Assembly (NCBI RefSeq): GCF_039534125.1
Contig: NZ_BAAAUV010000005.1
Span: 434,001-498,000, forward strand
Direction of reading: 5' to 3'
From: Actinocorallia longicatena
GTDB taxonomy: Bacteria; Actinomycetota; Actinomycetes; Streptosporangiales; Streptosporangiaceae
Length of the DNA stretch: 64,000 nt
Both the position numbers and the translations under genes were made by a program. Below are positions 1 to 8,887 of this stretch, piece by piece. How positions within the stretch are numbered: the stretch's first letter is position 1; every line of letters starts with the position of its first letter. Below the pieces are notes generated by a model. The model was given only the letters and a program-made list of their open reading frames with translations. It searched no databases and was not told the origin of the DNA.

Positions 1-561
1 CTCTCCCTCGCCGAGGTCGACGCGGAGGGCGGCGGTCTGCTCCTGGAACAGCCGCACCCAGGCGTTCCGGCCGGACGACGCCTTCTCGGCGAGGATCTTC
101 TCCTCCGGCTCCGTCAGCAGGTGCGGCCGGTGCTGGCGCGCGGTGACGAGGTGGTGACGGGCGAAGTCGAGGCCGTCGGCGGCAAGGAGCTCCTCGGCCT
201 TGGCGTCGTCGAGGGCGGCCCACTCGAGGCCGAAGAACAGGAGCGCGGTCCTGATCCCGGTGCCCTTCTCCTCGACCCGCTGGAGCAGCGCGCCGTTGGC
301 CGGGTCGGCGGTGGCGACGGAGAAGGCGAGCTGGGCGTAGGTGCCCGCGCGGGTCGTGAGCTCCCTGATCGCGCCGAGTTCCCGCATCACCTCGACGAGC
401 CCGGGCCCGTCGAGGTCGGCGATTCTTCCGGCGTGGGCCGCGGCGAAGGCCTCCGCCCGCTCTCCGGCCTCGGCCAGCAGCCCGTCGACGGCCTTCCGCG
501 GCTCATCGCCGCCGATCAGATCGCCGAGCTCCCACGAGACCTTTTCCAGTTCAGCGTCCAT
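1..561 (-). CDS. Oligoendopeptidase, M3 family (PepF-like), N-terminal part only
   Basis: The reverse-strand frame opens at an ATG at 561 (MDAELEKVSWELGDLIGG) and runs off the left edge without a stop, so about 187 residues are visible. The helical N-terminal region (WELGDL, then AHAGRIADLDGPGLVEVMRE and LLFFGLEWAALDD) fits the lobe that precedes the catalytic domain in M3 oligoendopeptidases, cytosolic zinc enzymes that cut short peptides. The HExxH zinc motif would lie outside the window and cannot be checked. It is the first leftward gene after the ROK regulator, with 9 bases between them. The family call rests on the N-terminal pattern only. Confidence 0.7.
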   Translation of the reverse strand, partial: MDAELEKVSWELGDLIGGDEPRKAVDGLLAEAGERAEAFAAAHAGRIADLDGPGLVEVMRELGAIRELTTRAGTYAQLAFSVATADPANGALLQRVEEKGTGIRTALLFFGLEWAALDDAKAEELLAADGLDFARHHLVTARQHRPHLLTEPEEKILAEKASSGRNAWVRLFQEQTAALRVDLGEGE

Positions 562-570
562 GACGCCACT

Positions 571-1773
571 TTAGGCGGGCTGGTCGACGGCCTGGGGGGA
601 GAGGACGGATTCGATGACCATCACGGCGGCGCCGATCGCGCCGGCGCGGTCGCCCAGTTCGGAGGTGCGGATCAGGAGGTGCTGGGTGGCGAGGGGGAGG
701 GAGCGGCTGTAGACGATCTCGCGGATGCCGGCGAGGAGGTGCTCGCCGGCCTCGCTGATGTCGCCGCCGATGATGATGACGCCGGGATTGAAGAAGCTGA
801 CGATCCCTGCCAGGACGTCGCCGATCTCGCGGCCCGCCTGCCGGATGAGCTGGATGGCCTGGCCGTTGCCCGCCCTGACCAGCCGGACGACGTCGCGGCT
901 GTCGGTGGCGTCCAGGCCCAGCTCGCGCAGCCTGGCGGTGAGCGCGCCGCCGCCGGCGATCGCCTCCAGGCAGCCGGTGTTGCCGCAGCGGCAGACCAGG
1001 CCCTCGGGGGCGGTGGCCGCGCGGATGTGCCCGATGTCGCCCGCGGCGCCTCGGGCGCCCCGGTGCAGCCGCCGCTCGGTGATGATGCCGCTGCCGATCC
1101 CGGTGCCGATCTTGACGTAGAGGAGGTGGTCGGCGAGGGTCGCCGCCGCCCAGTGCTCGCCGAGCGCCATGATGTTGACGTCGTTGTCGACCAGCACCGG
1201 GACGCGCAGCCGCCCCCCGAGCCAGCCGGGGACGTCGAAGCCGTCCCAGCCGGGCATGATCGGCGGATTGACCGGGCGCCCGGAGGTGTGCTCGACGGGC
1301 CCCGGCAGCCCGAGGCCGAGCCCGCATGCCTCATCCAGGGTGTGGCCGGTCTCCGCGACGAGGGTCTCGAACGCCCCGATCAGCCAGGTCAGCACCGCGT
1401 CCGGCCCGTCGGTGATGGGCACGTCGGCGCTGTGCTCGGCGAGGACCGTCGCGGCCAGGTCGGTGACGGCCAGCCGGGCGTGGGTGGCGCCGAGGTCGGC
1501 GGCCAGGACGATCCGGGCCGCGGTGTTGAAGGCGAAGGCGGTGGCCGGACGGCCGCCGGAGGAGATCGCGTCCTCCACCGGGACCACCCAGTTCTGGTCG
1601 AGCAGCGCGTCGAGCCGGAGTGAGACCGTCGACCGGGCCAGGCCCGTGAGCTGGACGAGCTCCGCGCGGGTGCGCGGTTCGCCCTGGCGGAGGATCGACA
1701 GCAGGGCTCCCGCCCCTACGGTTCCGGTGACCAAATCGGCGTCTCCCCGCGTCGCGCGCATGTTCTGGATCAT
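571..1773 (-). CDS. ROK-family transcriptional repressor
   Basis: This 400-residue protein has an N-terminal winged helix (about residues 20-75, with RTRAELVQLTGLARSTVSLR as recognition segment) followed by a ROK sugar-kinase-like domain. The domain shows the DLGATHARLAV phosphate-loop-like motif, the zinc-type CRCGNTGCLEAIAGG cluster and IIIGGDISEAG near the C-terminus. The ATG at 1773 overlaps the TGA of the upstream dehydrogenase, which decides the start. It closes the operon dehydrogenase-binding protein-permease-ATPase, so it most likely senses the imported sugar or its phosphate and represses the operon promoter near 6526-6554. The ligand is not deducible. Confidence 0.88.
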   Translation of the reverse strand: MIQNMRATRGDADLVTGTVGAGALLSILRQGEPRTRAELVQLTGLARSTVSLRLDALLDQNWVVPVEDAISSGGRPATAFAFNTAARIVLAADLGATHARLAVTDLAATVLAEHSADVPITDGPDAVLTWLIGAFETLVAETGHTLDEACGLGLGLPGPVEHTSGRPVNPPIMPGWDGFDVPGWLGGRLRVPVLVDNDVNIMALGEHWAAATLADHLLYVKIGTGIGSGIITERRLHRGARGAAGDIGHIRAATAPEGLVCRCGNTGCLEAIAGGGALTARLRELGLDATDSRDVVRLVRAGNGQAIQLIRQAGREIGDVLAGIVSFFNPGVIIIGGDISEAGEHLLAGIREIVYSRSLPLATQHLLIRTSELGDRAGAIGAAVMVIESVLSPQAVDQPA

Positions 1774-2939
1774 ATGGCCGTCCAGCGGCTCCCGTCGGCG
1801 GCGCTGACGGTCACGGCCTCGAGCACCCGCTGGACGCGCAGCCCGTCGCCGAAGGACGGCCGGGGGTCCTCGCCGGCGGCGACGGCCTCCAGGAAGTCCT
1901 TCACCTCGTGGGTGAAGGTGTGCTCGTAGCCGAGTCCGTGACCGGGCGGCCACCACGCCCCCGCGTAGGGGTGGCCGGGCTCGGTCATGAGGATCCTGCG
2001 GAACCCGGCCTCGGCGGCGGGCAGGGTGTGGTCGTGGAAGGACAGCTCGTTCATGGCCTCGAAGTCGAACGCGAGGCTGCCGAGCGAGCCGTTGACCTCG
2101 ATCCGCATCGCGTTCTTGCGTCCGGAGGCGAACCGGGTGGCCTCGAACGACGCGAGCGCGCCGCCCGCGAACCGGCCGAGGAACAGCGCCGCGTCGTCGA
2201 CGGTGACGGGGCCGCGCTCCGCTCCGCCCGCGCCGCCGGACAGTCCCGCCGATCCCTCGGCCAGGGGACGCTCCCCGATGAAGGTCTCGGTGATGGCCGA
2301 CACCCCGGTGAGCAGGTCACCGAGGACGAACTGGGCGGTGTCGACGATGTGCGCGCCGATGTCGCCGAGCGCGCCCGAGCCCGCCCGCTCCTTCCGCAGC
2401 CGCCACACCAGCGGGAACTCCGGATCGACGATCCAGTCCTGGAGGTACTGGGCGCGCACGTGCCGGATCTCCCCGAGCCTGCCGTCGGCGACGAGCCGGC
2501 GGGCCATCGCGATCGCCGGGACGCGCCGGTAGTTGAAGGCGACCATGCTCCGCACGCCCCGCGCCGCGGCGTCGTGCGCCGCCGCGGCCATGGCCTCGGC
2601 CTCGGCGACGGTGTTGGCCAGCGGTTTCTCGCAGATCACGTGCTTGCCCGCCGCGAGCGCCGCCAGGGCGATCTCGGCGTGGGTGTCGCCCGGTGTGCAG
2701 ATGTCCACGATCTGCACGTCGTCTCTGCGGATGAGCTCCTTCCAGTCCGTTTCGGCCGCCGCCCAGCCGAGGGTCGCCGCGGCCGCGGCGACCCGGTCCG
2801 CCGACCTGCCCGCGACGGCCGAGAGAACCGGCGTCACGGGCAGGTCGAAGAACGCCCCGACACTGCGCCAGGCCTGGGAGTGCACGCGTCCCATGAACGC
2901 GTGCCCCACCATGCCCACCCCGATGGGCTGTTTCGTCAC
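1770..2939 (-). CDS. Gfo/Idh/MocA-family sugar or inositol dehydrogenase
   Basis: A 389-residue NAD(P)-dependent oxidoreductase. The N-terminal Rossmann fold (about 6-125) shows VGMVGHAFMGRVHSQAW and the family's CEKPLA motif with the catalytic-type lysine. The C-terminal alpha/beta domain carries GDIGAHIVDTAQFVLG. It starts at GTG 2939, which overlaps the stop of the binding-protein gene, so the two are translationally coupled. Operon position next to a CUT2 importer suggests that it oxidises the imported polyol or sugar. The exact substrate is unknown. Confidence 0.88.
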   Translation of the reverse strand: MTKQPIGVGMVGHAFMGRVHSQAWRSVGAFFDLPVTPVLSAVAGRSADRVAAAAATLGWAAAETDWKELIRRDDVQIVDICTPGDTHAEIALAALAAGKHVICEKPLANTVAEAEAMAAAAHDAAARGVRSMVAFNYRRVPAIAMARRLVADGRLGEIRHVRAQYLQDWIVDPEFPLVWRLRKERAGSGALGDIGAHIVDTAQFVLGDLLTGVSAITETFIGERPLAEGSAGLSGGAGGAERGPVTVDDAALFLGRFAGGALASFEATRFASGRKNAMRIEVNGSLGSLAFDFEAMNELSFHDHTLPAAEAGFRRILMTEPGHPYAGAWWPPGHGLGYEHTFTHEVKDFLEAVAAGEDPRPSFGDGLRVQRVLEAVTVSAADGSRWTAI

Positions 2940-4000
2940 GATTCGAACCCCAGCGGCAGGTACTTCTCGGCGTTCTCCTTGGTGATGGTCTCCGAGGCCA
3001 GGGTGATCGACTGGGGGACCTGCTGTTCGACCAGGTCGCTCATGCCCTTGCCCTGGGCGACGAGGCGGGCGAGCTTGATCGCGGAGGACGCCATGGTGGG
3101 GGAGTAGGTGACGGTCGCCTCCAGGACGGTGTCGCCCTTCTGGATGTCGCGGATGGCGTTGGCGGATCCGGCGCCGCCGACCATGAAGAACTCCTTGCGT
3201 CCGGCTTCCTTGATGGCGGCCAGGACGCCGATGCCCTGGTCGTCGTCGTGGTTCCAGATCGCGTCGATCTTCTTGTGCGCCTGGAGGAGGTTCGAGGCGA
3301 CCTTGGTGCCGGATTCGACGGTGAAGGCCGCGTCCTGCTTGGCCGTCACCGAGAACCCGAAGGTCTTGAGGGCGTCGGCGAAGCCCTTGCTGCGGTCCTG
3401 GGTGAGGGGGAGGGTCGCGATGCCCTGGATCTCGACGATGACCGGGTTGGCGGTGTTGGCCGCCTTGAGTTTCTTGCCGATGTAGGTGCCGGCGGCGACG
3501 CCCATGCCGTAGTTGTCGCCGCCGATCCAGGTCCGGTACGACAGCTTGTCGGGGAAGATCCGGTCGAGGTTGATGACGGGGATCCCGGCGTCCATGGCCT
3601 TGCGGGCGACCTGGTTGAGCTGGCCGCCGTCGTTGGGCAGCAGGACGAGGGCGCCGACCTTCTGCTGGATGAGCGACTCGACCGCGGAGATCTGCTGGTT
3701 GATGTCGTTGGTCGGCTCGACCGACTTGAAGTCCACGTCGCTGTACTGCTTGGCGGTCGCCGCGGCGTTCTTGGCGATGGCCGCGATCCAGCCGTGGTCG
3801 GCTGCGGGCGCGGAGAAGCCGATGACGACCTTGGTACCGGGCTTGTCGTTGTCGCCGCCGGGCGCGGCGGCCGCGGCGGCGGGCTTGGGGTCGTCGTCGC
3901 TGGAGTTGCTGGTGCAGGCCGCCGCGAGCAGGCCGGCGCCGACGGCCACGCCGCCGAGCAGGAAACCTCGTCTGGCGGGCGGTTCGATCGCAGGGGACAT
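2936..4000 (-). CDS. Sugar ABC transporter substrate-binding lipoprotein (RbsB type)
   Basis: This 354-residue protein begins with a twin-arginine-like signal (PPARRGFLLGGVAVGAGLLAAAC) ending in a lipobox cysteine, so it is probably an exported lipoprotein. A low-complexity linker follows, then a periplasmic-binding-protein type I fold with FSAPAADHGWIAAIAKN, a QQKVGALVLLPND segment and ALLP/VINLDR strands typical of ribose/galactose-type binders. It precedes the permease and ATPase genes in transcription order ATPase-permease-binding protein-dehydrogenase-ROK. The bound sugar cannot be read from sequence. Confidence 0.88.
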   Translation of the reverse strand: MSPAIEPPARRGFLLGGVAVGAGLLAAACTSNSSDDDPKPAAAAAAPGGDNDKPGTKVVIGFSAPAADHGWIAAIAKNAAATAKQYSDVDFKSVEPTNDINQQISAVESLIQQKVGALVLLPNDGGQLNQVARKAMDAGIPVINLDRIFPDKLSYRTWIGGDNYGMGVAAGTYIGKKLKAANTANPVIVEIQGIATLPLTQDRSKGFADALKTFGFSVTAKQDAAFTVESGTKVASNLLQAHKKIDAIWNHDDDQGIGVLAAIKEAGRKEFFMVGGAGSANAIRDIQKGDTVLEATVTYSPTMASSAIKLARLVAQGKGMSDLVEQQVPQSITLASETITKENAEKYLPLGFES

Positions 4001-4028
4001 GATTTCTCCTTGGGGGGTGGGGTGCTGC

Positions 4029-4973
4029 TCAGGCGCCCGCCGTGCCGCGCCGCTGGAGCAGCACGGCGGCCACGATGATGAGGCCCTTGGCCACGAGCTG
4101 GTCGCTGGTGTTCAGCCCGTTGAGGATGAACAGGTTCGTGATCACGGTGAAGATGAAGAGCCCGAGGATCGAGCCGGTGATCGTGCCGCGGCCGCCGGTC
4201 AGCAGGGTGCCGCCGATGATGACGGCCGCGATGGCGTCGAGCTCGTAGAGGTCGCCGTGGGTGGAGGACCCCGTCGTGGTCCGCGCCATGATCACGATCG
4301 CGGCGATGCCGCAGCACAGCCCGGACAGCCCGTAGAGCAGGAGGGTGTGCCTGCGGATGTCGATGCCCGCCAGCCGCGCCGCCTCGGGGTTGCCGCCGAC
4401 GGCGTAGGTGCGCCGGCCGAAGGTGGTGCGGTTGAGGACCACCCAGCCCGCCACGACGATCGCCGCGAAGATGTAGACGAGGATCGGCAGCCCGAGCAGC
4501 CGCGTCGTCGACAGGTCGACGATCGGGGAGTTGTCCACCTTGACGAGCTGGGTCTTGCGGTCCGACATCCGCTGGGCCAGCCCGCGGGCGGCGACCAGCA
4601 TCGCGAGGGTGGCGATGAAGGGGACCATCCGGCCGTAGGCGATGAGGAAGCCGTTGACCAGACCCGCCCCGGTCCCGACGGCGATCGCGCAGACGGACAT
4701 CACGACCGGGCCGTAGGACTGGGTGGCGACCGTCGTGGCCCAGACCGAGGCCAGCGCCATGACCGCGCCGACCGACAGGTCGATGCCGCCGCCGATGATG
4801 ACGAAGGTCATCCCGACCGTGATGACGCCGATCGTCGAGGCCAGGGCCAGCAGGCTGACCATGTTCGAGGTCGTCGCGAAGCTGTCCGGCGCGGTGACCA
4901 TCCCGATGATCGCCAGCAGCACGAGCACCCCGGTGAGCCCGAGGTGCGGGACGCGGCGGATCACGGTCATCAC
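4029..4973 (-). CDS. Sugar ABC transporter permease (RbsC/CUT2 family)
   Basis: A 314-residue membrane protein with about eight to ten hydrophobic helices. It contains the family segments GGIDLSVGAVMAL (residues about 62-75) and the cytoplasmic coupling motif VGGNPEAARLAGI, with GGTLLTGGRGTITGS near the end, all typical of CUT2 sugar permeases. Its start overlaps the stop of the ATPase gene (4970-4973) and 28 bases separate it from the binding-protein gene. It would dimerise to form the import channel. Confidence 0.9.
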   Translation of the reverse strand: MMTVIRRVPHLGLTGVLVLLAIIGMVTAPDSFATTSNMVSLLALASTIGVITVGMTFVIIGGGIDLSVGAVMALASVWATTVATQSYGPVVMSVCAIAVGTGAGLVNGFLIAYGRMVPFIATLAMLVAARGLAQRMSDRKTQLVKVDNSPIVDLSTTRLLGLPILVYIFAAIVVAGWVVLNRTTFGRRTYAVGGNPEAARLAGIDIRRHTLLLYGLSGLCCGIAAIVIMARTTTGSSTHGDLYELDAIAAVIIGGTLLTGGRGTITGSILGLFIFTVITNLFILNGLNTSDQLVAKGLIIVAAVLLQRRGTAGA

Positions 4974-6517
4974 TCGTGCTCCTCGATCGTGGGGAGGGAG
5001 TCCATGACGAGGTCGAGGACCCGGTGCTCGTCGAGGTCGGCGGCGGGCGCCTCGTGCACGATCCGGCCGTCCCGGACGACCAGCGCCCGGTCGGCGAGGC
5101 CCAGCACCTCGGGCACCTCGCTGGAGACCAGCAGCACGCCGACGCCGTCGTCGGCGAGCCGCCGGACCAGGGCGTACAGCTCGGCGCGGGCGCCGACGTC
5201 CACCCCGCGGGTGGGCTCGTCCAGCAGCAGCAGCCTGCAGCCCTCGACGAGCCAGCGGCCGAGGACGGCCTTCTGCTGGTTGCCGCCCGACAGGACCCGG
5301 ACCGGCCGGTCGGGATCGGCGGGCCTGACCCCGAGCGCGGCCACCATCTTCACGGCCTCCGCGCGCTCGCGGCCCGCGTCGGTCCAGCCGAAGCGCGAGA
5401 AACGGCGCAGGCTTGCGAGGGTCAGGTTGCGGGCGACGCTCTGGTCCAGCAGCAGCGCCTGGGCCTTGCGCTCCTCGGGCACCAGGCCCATGCCGAGCCG
5501 GACCGAACGGTGGGTGCTGCCGAGCCGCAGCGGCCGGCCGAGGAACTCGACCTTCCCGGTCGCCTTGCGCGCCCCGTAGACGGCTTCGAGGATCTCGGTC
5601 CGGCCGGATCCGACCAGCCCGGCGAGGCCGACGATCTCCCCCGCCCGCACCGTGAACGACACGTCCCTGACCCGGCCGGGGACCGAGAGCCCGGAGACCC
5701 TGAGGATCTCCTCGCCGTCGGCCGTCCCGCCGGCCGGGCGCGGCGGGAAGACGTACTCCACGTCGCGGCCGGTCATCAGCGACACGATCGTGCGGGCCGG
5801 GGTGTCACGGGCCGGAAGCCCGACCGCGACGGTCCTGCCGTCCTTCAGCACGGTCACCCGGTCGCCGATCTCGCGGATCTCCTCGAGCCGGTGGGAGATG
5901 TAGACGACCGCGACGCCCTGCTCGGTGAGCTCGCGGATGATCCGGAAGAGGTTGGCGACCTCGTCGTGGGCCAGGGCGGCCGACGGCTCGTCCATGACGA
6001 TCACCCGCGCCTCGTGGGAGAGCGCCCGCGCCATGCTGACGAGCTGCTTTCCGGCGGGGGACAGCCGTCCCACCTCCATGCCGGGCCTGATCTCGCCATG
6101 GCCGAGGCGGGACAGCAGCGCCCGGGTCGCGGTGTGGGCGTCGCCGCGGCGGGTGAAGCCGAAACGCGCGTGCTCGTGGCCGAGGAAGATGTTCTCGGCG
6201 ACGCTCAGCCCGTCGACGAGGTCGAGCTCCTGGTAGATCGTGGCGACGCCCTGCCGCATCGCGGCCGTCGGGTCGCTGAGGCGCACGAGTTCGCCGCCGA
6301 GAAGGACCTCGCCCTCGTCGGGCTGGTGCGCTCCGGCCAGCACCTTGATGAGGGTGGACTTGCCCGCGCCGTTCTGGCCGAGCAGGCAGTGGACCTCTCC
6401 GGCCCGGACGTCGAGATCGACGCCGTCGAGCGCCCGGACGCCCGGAAACTGCTTGACGATCCCCTTCATCACCAGAAGGGGCGAGATATCGGCCGATTCC
6501 CGGCTGATGTCCTTCAT
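4970..6517 (-). CDS. Sugar ABC transporter ATP-binding protein, tandem ATPase (RbsA/CUT2 type)
   Basis: A 515-residue protein with two fused ATPase domains. The first has Walker A GQNGAGKST, a degenerate signature (LSPAGKQLVSMARAL) and Walker B VIVMDEPSAAL. The second has a divergent P-loop GLVGSGRTE, signature LSGGNQQKAVLGRWL and LLLLDEPTRGVDVG. This asymmetric arrangement is standard for ribose/xylose-type importers. It is the first gene of the leftward operon. The ATG at 6517 lies 8 bases after a TACCGT -10 box, so the mRNA may have a very short or no leader. Confidence 0.92.
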   Translation of the reverse strand: MKDISRESADISPLLVMKGIVKQFPGVRALDGVDLDVRAGEVHCLLGQNGAGKSTLIKVLAGAHQPDEGEVLLGGELVRLSDPTAAMRQGVATIYQELDLVDGLSVAENIFLGHEHARFGFTRRGDAHTATRALLSRLGHGEIRPGMEVGRLSPAGKQLVSMARALSHEARVIVMDEPSAALAHDEVANLFRIIRELTEQGVAVVYISHRLEEIREIGDRVTVLKDGRTVAVGLPARDTPARTIVSLMTGRDVEYVFPPRPAGGTADGEEILRVSGLSVPGRVRDVSFTVRAGEIVGLAGLVGSGRTEILEAVYGARKATGKVEFLGRPLRLGSTHRSVRLGMGLVPEERKAQALLLDQSVARNLTLASLRRFSRFGWTDAGRERAEAVKMVAALGVRPADPDRPVRVLSGGNQQKAVLGRWLVEGCRLLLLDEPTRGVDVGARAELYALVRRLADDGVGVLLVSSEVPEVLGLADRALVVRDGRIVHEAPAADLDEHRVLDLVMDSLPTIEEHE

Positions 6518-6525
6518 AAACCGGG

Positions 6526-6554
6526 ACGGTAGGCCGACTTATAACAACGGTCAA
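6526..6554 (-). promoter_or_regulatory. Promoter of the CUT2 sugar operon
   Basis: On the reverse strand TTGACC (6554-6549) is followed after 17 bases by TACCGT (6531-6526), eight bases ahead of the ATPase start codon. The match to a housekeeping sigma-factor promoter is good and the expected transcription start falls at or just before the ATG. Confidence 0.6.
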
Positions 6555-6697
6555 GCAAAAGATTTCAGCTGATCGACATCCCAACCGATTCGATCATCGA
6601 AACCGGACCCCGAGATCCGGTGGTAATTACGGTGGATCTGCCAAGTTTTGATGGCTTTCATCCCCTTCGAACGCCCGTCCGGGGAAGGAATATCCGC

Positions 6698-7096
6698 ATG
6701 GACATCTCTGCGAGCACCTCCAGAGCGGCCGTTACCGGACTCCTGGCCTCCGCGCTCGCCGCGGGCGTGCTATCGGCACCCGCCGCGGCCGCTGCCGAGA
6801 CCGCGCCGCCGGGCTCGTCCTGCAAGGTCTTCGTCACCGTCACCCTGGCGGAGAGGGTGCGGCTCCCCCTGTCGCTGCCCGGCAAGGTCGGCGACGACGG
6901 TGAGGGGTGCGGCTCGCTCCCCGAGGGCATGGTGACCTTCCTGGTCAACGTGGTCGGCCGCATCGCCGGCGGGCCCGAGCGGGTCAGATCGTTCCTCGGG
7001 CGCGGGCTCGTCCCCTGCTCGACCGACCGCACACTCGGCGGCACCGGCAACAACATCCACATCGCCGTCACCTGCGGAGGCGGCATTCCCTCCTGA
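6698..7096 (+). CDS. Small secreted protein of unknown function
   Basis: The ATG at 6698 is preceded by a good ribosome binding site (GGGGAAGGAA at 6681-6690). It gives a 132-residue product with a typical Sec signal peptide (ASALAAGVLSAPAAAAA), so the mature protein is about 95 residues. The mature part has four cysteines (SCKVF, EGCGS, PCSTD, TCGGG), enough for two disulfides, and no domain that I recognise. A longer upstream frame exists but lacks an initiation signal. It stands alone between the sugar operon and an IclR gene. Confidence 0.7.
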   Translation: MDISASTSRAAVTGLLASALAAGVLSAPAAAAAETAPPGSSCKVFVTVTLAERVRLPLSLPGKVGDDGEGCGSLPEGMVTFLVNVVGRIAGGPERVRSFLGRGLVPCSTDRTLGGTGNNIHIAVTCGGGIPS

Positions 7097-7107
7097 CCGG
7101 TCCCGGG

Positions 7108-7860
7108 TCACAGCGGGCGGCGGTCCTCCAGGGGGAGCAGCAGCACCTCAAGGGTCCTGGCGCACGAGACGGCGCGGTCGAGGAACCAGTCCAGCCTGCC
7201 GGTGGTGAGGACGGCGGGGGTGGATCGGACCGCCAGGGCGTAGCGGGCGTTCCCGCCACCGTCCCGGACGGGCACCGCCAGGGTTCGCACCCCCGCCTCC
7301 GACTCGCCGTCGTTCACCGCGTAACCGTCGAGGCGGACCTGGTCGAGCTCGTCGCGGAGCTCGCCCGGGTCCACGATGGTCCGGTCGGTCAGCGCGGTCA
7401 GCGGCCCGAGCACCGCCAGATCGGCCGGGGGCGACCAGGCGAGCAGGACCTTGCCCATGGCGGTCGAGTGCAGCGGGCGGCGCAGCCCGATGCCGGTGTC
7501 GGGACGGACGGTGCCGCCGACCAGGATCAGGACCTCGTTGCCGCTGCGAACGGCCAGGTCGACGGTCGCGGAGGTGGTGCGGGCCAGCCGGCCGAGCTCG
7601 GGCGCGGCCAGATGCAGGCGCCGCTGGTGGAAGGAGAGCTGGCCCAGCTCGGTGATCGACGGGCCCAGGCGATAGCGGGCCGACCGGGGGTCCTGTTCGA
7701 GGAAGCCGGCCGCGACCAGGGTGCGGGCCAGCCGGTGCGCGGTCGAGCCGGACAGGCCGAGCCGCCGCCCGAGCTCCGACGCGCTGAGCGCGGGCCCGTT
7801 GTCGCGGAAGCAGTGCAGCACGCCGAGCGCCCGCTCGACGGCCTGGGCCCCTGAGGTCAT
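7108..7860 (-). CDS. IclR-family transcriptional regulator
   Basis: This 250-residue protein has an N-terminal winged helix (QAVERALGVLHCF, then LSASELGRRLGLSGSTAHRLARTL) and a C-terminal IclR effector domain (about 85-245) with GNEVLILVGG, AMGKVLLAW and the late segment NARYALAVRS. It is divergent from the organosulfur cluster, so it most likely regulates that cluster and itself through the 66-bp intergenic region holding the TCCCAT-ATG-ATGGGA palindrome. IclR proteins can repress or activate; the direction cannot be told here. Confidence 0.88.
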   Translation of the reverse strand: MTSGAQAVERALGVLHCFRDNGPALSASELGRRLGLSGSTAHRLARTLVAAGFLEQDPRSARYRLGPSITELGQLSFHQRRLHLAAPELGRLARTTSATVDLAVRSGNEVLILVGGTVRPDTGIGLRRPLHSTAMGKVLLAWSPPADLAVLGPLTALTDRTIVDPGELRDELDQVRLDGYAVNDGESEAGVRTLAVPVRDGGGNARYALAVRSTPAVLTTGRLDWFLDRAVSCARTLEVLLLPLEDRRPL

Positions 7861-7870
7861 CGGTCACCTT

Positions 7871-7885
7871 TCCCATATGATGGGA
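7871..7885. promoter_or_regulatory. Candidate IclR operator
   Basis: TCCCAT and ATGGGA form a 6-bp inverted repeat around ATG, placed between the divergent IclR and desulfinase genes. A possible forward promoter follows: TTGTCC (7892-7897), 17 bases, TTTGCT (7915-7920), then six bases to the ATG at 7927. Confidence 0.45.
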
Positions 7886-7926
7886 TCAAACTTGTCCTAC
7901 CAGAATAGTAGTGATTTGCTCGGGGC

Positions 7927-8877
7927 ATGTCGCACCAGCCCCCTCCGCAGACCCTCTGGTTCACCCGGTGTCCCGTCCCCACCGCGACGGGCATCGCCGC
8001 TGACCTGGGCTGGCTCGCCGGGGAGTTCCGCCCCGACGGCATCGAGGTGCGCTCCCTCCAGGACGCCGACCGCACCGAGGAGGCCGCGCACCACTTCAGC
8101 CACACGCTCACGAACCTCTTCCGCGAGGGCGGGAACGTTCCCGCACTGTGGGCGCGCGCCCGCGGCCAGGACACCCGTCTGCTCGGCCTGACCTGGATCG
8201 AGGAGCGCCAGGCCGTCCTCACCCGTCCCGAGGACACCGGGCGCTGGCGGGAGGGCCGGCTGGCGGTCCCGCGCCGCGACATCGCGATCGACTTCTGGCG
8301 GGCGATGGCGCTCAAGGGCTTCGACGGCGTCCTCGACCTGGCCACCGCCGAGCGCGTCGAGGTCAAGGCCGGACCGGAGGCCCCCCAGTGGGAGGCCGAG
8401 CTCCGGGCGCTGCGCGACGGCGAGGTCGACGCCGTCTACGTGAAGGGGGCGCTGGCCGTCGAGGCGGCCGCGCGGTTCGGCGCGGTCGTCGCCCTCGACC
8501 TGGACGCGCTGCCCGACCCGCGCTCGCGGATCAACAACGGCACCCCACGGCCGATCACCGTCCACCAGCGGCTGCTCGACGAGCGTCCCGACCTCGTCAT
8601 CCGATTCCTCACCGTGCTGCTCCGCGCCGCCGACTGGGCCGCGGCCCGGCCCCGTGAGCTCCAGCGGATCCTCGCCGCCGAGACCGGCGCGGGCAGCGCC
8701 GCCACCGCCACCGCCTACGCCCACCAGCCGCTCCACCCCGACCTCTCGGACGAGCGCCTGGACCTGCTCGCCGAGCAGGAGCGCTTCCTGTTCGCCCACG
8801 GTTTCACCGATGCCCCGGTGGACGTCCGTGCCTGGTCCGACCCGGCCCCCCTCGCCGCGGCCCGTCAATCCCTCTAG
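7927..8877 (+). CDS. DszB-like sulfinate desulfinase family protein (solute-binding-protein fold)
   Basis: A 316-residue protein without a signal peptide. The N-terminal LWFTRCPVPTAT aligns with the TYSNCPVPNA segment of DszB, 2'-hydroxybiphenyl-2-sulfinate desulfinase, and places a cysteine where DszB has its catalytic Cys27. The histidines of AHHFSHTL and the segment REGGNVPALWARARG match the DszB active-site region, and the tail LLAEQERFLFAHGFTDAPVD matches the DszB C-terminus. The fold is that of SsuA-type binding proteins turned enzyme. Located just ahead of ssuA-C-B, it probably releases sulfite from an organic sulfinate. The substrate is unproven. Confidence 0.7.
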   Translation: MSHQPPPQTLWFTRCPVPTATGIAADLGWLAGEFRPDGIEVRSLQDADRTEEAAHHFSHTLTNLFREGGNVPALWARARGQDTRLLGLTWIEERQAVLTRPEDTGRWREGRLAVPRRDIAIDFWRAMALKGFDGVLDLATAERVEVKAGPEAPQWEAELRALRDGEVDAVYVKGALAVEAAARFGAVVALDLDALPDPRSRINNGTPRPITVHQRLLDERPDLVIRFLTVLLRAADWAAARPRELQRILAAETGAGSAATATAYAHQPLHPDLSDERLDLLAEQERFLFAHGFTDAPVDVRAWSDPAPLAAARQSL

Positions 8878-8887
8878 GAGATCCCCG

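Noticed and set aside
121..1623. Long forward open frame opposite the peptidase and ROK genes
   Set aside because: It is a mirror of GC-rich coding DNA on the other strand. The reverse frames have clear domains; this one has only Gly/Arg/Asp-rich low-complexity sequence.
3513..5579. 688-codon forward frame opposite the sugar transporter genes
   Set aside because: It is low-complexity sequence rich in Asp, Arg and Gly, antisense to three well-supported transporter genes.
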